Origin: Chloroflexota bacterium
GTDB taxonomy: Bacteria; Chloroflexota; Ktedonobacteria; Ktedonobacterales; JACDGC01
Reading direction: 5' to 3'
Length of the DNA stretch: 7,033 nucleotides
NCBI GenBank assembly: GCA_021812265.1
Contig: JAKAOI010000118.1
Coordinates: forward strand, 1-7,033
Notes under the pieces: model-generated
Told to the model about the DNA's origin: nothing
Seen by the model: the letters and a program-made list of their open reading frames with translations, nothing else
Database searches by the model: none
Shown: piece by piece, positions 5,729-7,033 of the stretch
Layout of the letters: every line of letters begins with the position of its first letter
Numbering within the stretch: position 1 is the first letter of the stretch
Translations under genes and position numbers: made by a program

Positions 5729-6595
5729 ATGAATGAGCATGCGCCAATTGCGGTAGGTGTCCGTTTTCGCCGCGCGGGGAAGCTGTATTTTTTTGACGCT
5801 GCAAATTTTCCGAATTTGCGGGTTTCGCAATATGTTATTGTCGAAACACCACGCGGAAAAGAAGCGGCAAGAGTTGTAATTGCTCCCAAACAAATTGCGT
5901 TGAATGAACTGGAAGAGCCGCTGAAGCCGATTTTTTGCATAGCCAGTGATGATGATTTGCGGCAAATGCTGGAGTACAAATCCCGGGAACGTAGTTCGCT
6001 GCAGACCTGTAATGAAAAAGTTCTGCAGCATGATTTGCCAATGAAATTAATCGAAGCCGAATATGCGTATGATGGCTCACGCCTAACTTTTTATTTTTAT
6101 TCGGATGACCGAGTAGATTTTCGTGCGTTAGTGCGCGACTTGGCGGTGCAATTTCACACCAGAATAGAGCTGCGCCAAATTGGGTATCGCGACCACGCAA
6201 AATTGCTTGGCGGGCTAGGGCCTTGCGGCCGCCAGCTTTGCTGCTCTACTTGGCTGGCAGATTTTGGCGCTGTTTCTATAAAAATGGCCAAAGAACAGTC
6301 ACTGCCCTTAAATCCCACAAAAATATCCGGTGTTTGTGGCCGGCTTATGTGTTGCCTAGCCTTTGAAAATGACACATATATTGAAGCAAAAGAATCGATG
6401 CCAGATGTTGGTGAGGAGTTTATAACTCCGGATGGCCCCGGTAAAGTGGTTGCGCAAAATGTGCCGAAATATAGTATCGATGTACAGCTGGAAAGCGGTG
6501 TTATTATTTCTGTGCCTCTGCAGCGCAATGATCCATCTCAAACATCTGCGTCGGATGATTGCGGAATAAAATGCTCTACACGTGAAAAAAAATAA
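5729..6595 (+). CDS. ricT: PSP1-domain protein, RicT/YaaT-like
   Basis: In Bacillus subtilis, RicT (YaaT) forms the Fe-S-containing Y-complex with RicA and RicF, which directs RNase Y in mRNA maturation and affects competence, sporulation and biofilm formation. This 288-residue protein carries both hallmark cysteine clusters, GPCGRQLCC (C166, C171, C172) and SGVCGRLMCC (C203, C208, C209), followed by LAFE, as in the family. The N-terminus resembles the family (VGVRFRRAGKLYFFDA) and length is close to the B. subtilis protein (about 275 aa). The polar tail (about 266-288) has two extra cysteines, C278 and C282. ATG 5729 follows the ANTAR stop by 16 bases with only a weak ribosome site (AGTAGG, 5715-5720), so translation may depend on coupling. 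The partners RicA and RicF are not in the window. Family identity is firm; the RNase Y role in this organism is inferred. Confidence 0.92.
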   Translation: MNEHAPIAVGVRFRRAGKLYFFDAANFPNLRVSQYVIVETPRGKEAARVVIAPKQIALNELEEPLKPIFCIASDDDLRQMLEYKSRERSSLQTCNEKVLQHDLPMKLIEAEYAYDGSRLTFYFYSDDRVDFRALVRDLAVQFHTRIELRQIGYRDHAKLLGGLGPCGRQLCCSTWLADFGAVSIKMAKEQSLPLNPTKISGVCGRLMCCLAFENDTYIEAKESMPDVGEEFITPDGPGKVVAQNVPKYSIDVQLESGVIISVPLQRNDPSQTSASDDCGIKCSTREKK

Positions 6596-6612
6596 GGAGA
6601 ATTGGCGCATCT

Positions 6613-6831
6613 ATGCCGCAAACATACAGCCGCTGGGACTTACGCATGCATGTTCAGGCAGAAACACTTCGTATGCGCATTGTAACACTGCAATCCCAAA
6701 TAGATCATTTGAAAGACAGCGCCGAAAAAGACGCTGTATTGCGTAAAATACAATATCTGCGCAGCAGACAGTTTGCTATTACAATCGGCGCTCCCGATTT
6801 TCAGTTGTTATCAGAGCGCCAAGAAACGTAG
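6613..6831 (+). CDS. Small coiled-coil protein of unknown function downstream of ricT
   Basis: This 72-residue protein is not recognised. Two helices are predicted by eye. Helix one, about 12-37, has a regular a/d heptad pattern (A16, L19, I23, L26, I30, L33, A37), and helix two is about 39-55 (V42, I46, L49); together they look like an antiparallel hairpin or dimeric coiled coil. It contains no cysteine and no membrane segment. A consensus ribosome site, AAGGAGA (6594-6600), overlaps the ricT stop and lies 12 bases before ATG 6613, so it is probably co-translated with ricT. In B. subtilis the gene after yaaT/ricT is yabA, a coiled-coil plus zinc-binding replication regulator. This protein shares the slot and the coiled coil but lacks any zinc ligand cluster, so homology is not claimed. 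Confidence 0.75.
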   Translation: MPQTYSRWDLRMHVQAETLRMRIVTLQSQIDHLKDSAEKDAVLRKIQYLRSRQFAITIGAPDFQLLSERQET

Positions 6832-6878
6832 CAAATTTCCCCATATTCCTTTTCAAGGTTCAGGCATATAGCAGCCAA

Positions 6879-6917
6879 TTGTCTCATGTAAAAGCGCCAA
6901 TAACATAATAACGTTAT
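6879..6917 (+). promoter_or_regulatory. Possible promoter and 10-bp palindrome before the last gene
   Basis: TTGTCT (6879-6884) could be a -35, with CATAAT (6904-6909, spacer 19) or TAACAT (6901-6906, spacer 16) as -10; neither is ideal. The perfect palindrome ATAACGTTAT (6908-6917) overlaps or follows the -10 and would be well placed as a repressor site. The 106-bp gap (6832-6937) and this site suggest the next gene is a separate transcription unit. No clear terminator is seen after the small coiled-coil gene. Confidence 0.3.
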
Positions 6918-6937
6918 GAAAAAGGAACGCGCAACAG

Positions 6938-7033
6938 ATGACTTCTACAGAAATTGCCGAATTACCTGCGCATCCAGCGCTTAAAACTCGCCGCGCCATT
7001 ATGCTGTTAGCGGTTCTTTCTCCTGTAACCAGA
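6938..7033 (+). CDS. Start of an unrecognised protein, probably membrane-associated (3' end outside window)
   Basis: ATG 6938 opens a frame of 32 codons to the window edge. AAAGGA at 6921-6926, 11 bases upstream, can serve as ribosome site. The visible N-terminus has a polar leader (MTSTEIAELPAHPALKTRR) and then a hydrophobic run (AIMLLAVLSPVT). The positive residues followed by hydrophobic residues resemble the entry into a first membrane helix, with the positive charges inside. Too little is visible to name a family. The ATG at 6916 is in another frame and stops after 22 codons. Confidence 0.55.
   Translation, partial: MTSTEIAELPAHPALKTRRAIMLLAVLSPVTR

Noticed and set aside
6154..6528. Antisense frame of 124 codons across ricT
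   Set aside because: It overlaps the conserved cysteine clusters of RicT and shows no protein features of its own.
6916..6984. ATG at 6916 as the start of the last gene
   Set aside because: That frame ends after 22 codons; the ATG at 6938 has a ribosome site and an open frame to the edge.
1..7033. CRISPR array, tRNA/rRNA genes, insertion sequence or phage genes
   Set aside because: No regularly spaced repeats, tRNA-like cloverleaf, transposase-like protein or terminal inverted repeats were seen; the content is ordinary metabolic and regulatory genes.

Overview
The window is a bacterial segment of moderate GC with all genes on the + strand. It holds two functional blocks and the edge of a third gene. 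The maltodextrin proteins, the PdtaR-like ANTAR response regulator and the RicT/PSP1 protein together suggest a Gram-positive-like or Chloroflexota-type organism. My lean towards Chloroflexota, perhaps Ktedonobacteria-like, comes from remembered sequence flavour and not from a search.

Block 1 (1-4907) is a starch/maltodextrin utilisation cluster. It contains the C-terminal part of a MalE-type solute-binding protein, the permeases MalF and MalG (overlapping ATGA), and a 743-residue exported or membrane-anchored GH13 enzyme. That enzyme has the A-B-C-D-E layout of cyclodextrin glucanotransferases (CGTases) and maltogenic amylases: catalytic barrel, C domain, IPT/TIG domain and CBM20. The likely flow is extracellular cleavage of alpha-glucan, capture by MalE and import by MalFG. 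No ATPase gene is present, so energy probably comes from an ATPase encoded elsewhere. Strong hairpins without U-tracts lie between malE and malF and between malG and the amylase gene, which suggests differential mRNA stability within one transcript.

The gap at 4908-5139 separates the blocks. It holds a potential three-way-junction RNA fold, a doubtful 40-codon ORF, palindromes, and an extended -10 promoter that probably drives block 2.

Block 2 (5140-6831) encodes an ANTAR-domain response regulator (RNA-binding antiterminator type), a RicT/YaaT-like PSP1 protein with the two cysteine clusters, and a 72-residue coiled-coil protein of unknown function, closely spaced as an operon. After a 106-bp gap with a possible promoter and a 10-bp palindrome, a new unrecognised gene begins at 6938 and runs off the window.

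The points most worth a second look are: the amylase's mixed CGTase/amylase active site; its CBM20, which lacks the usual starch-binding tryptophans; the pairing of two RNA-level regulators (ANTAR and RicT) in one operon; and the small coiled-coil partner, which occupies the slot yabA has after ricT in Bacillus. I do not see a clearly new defence or mobile system here.
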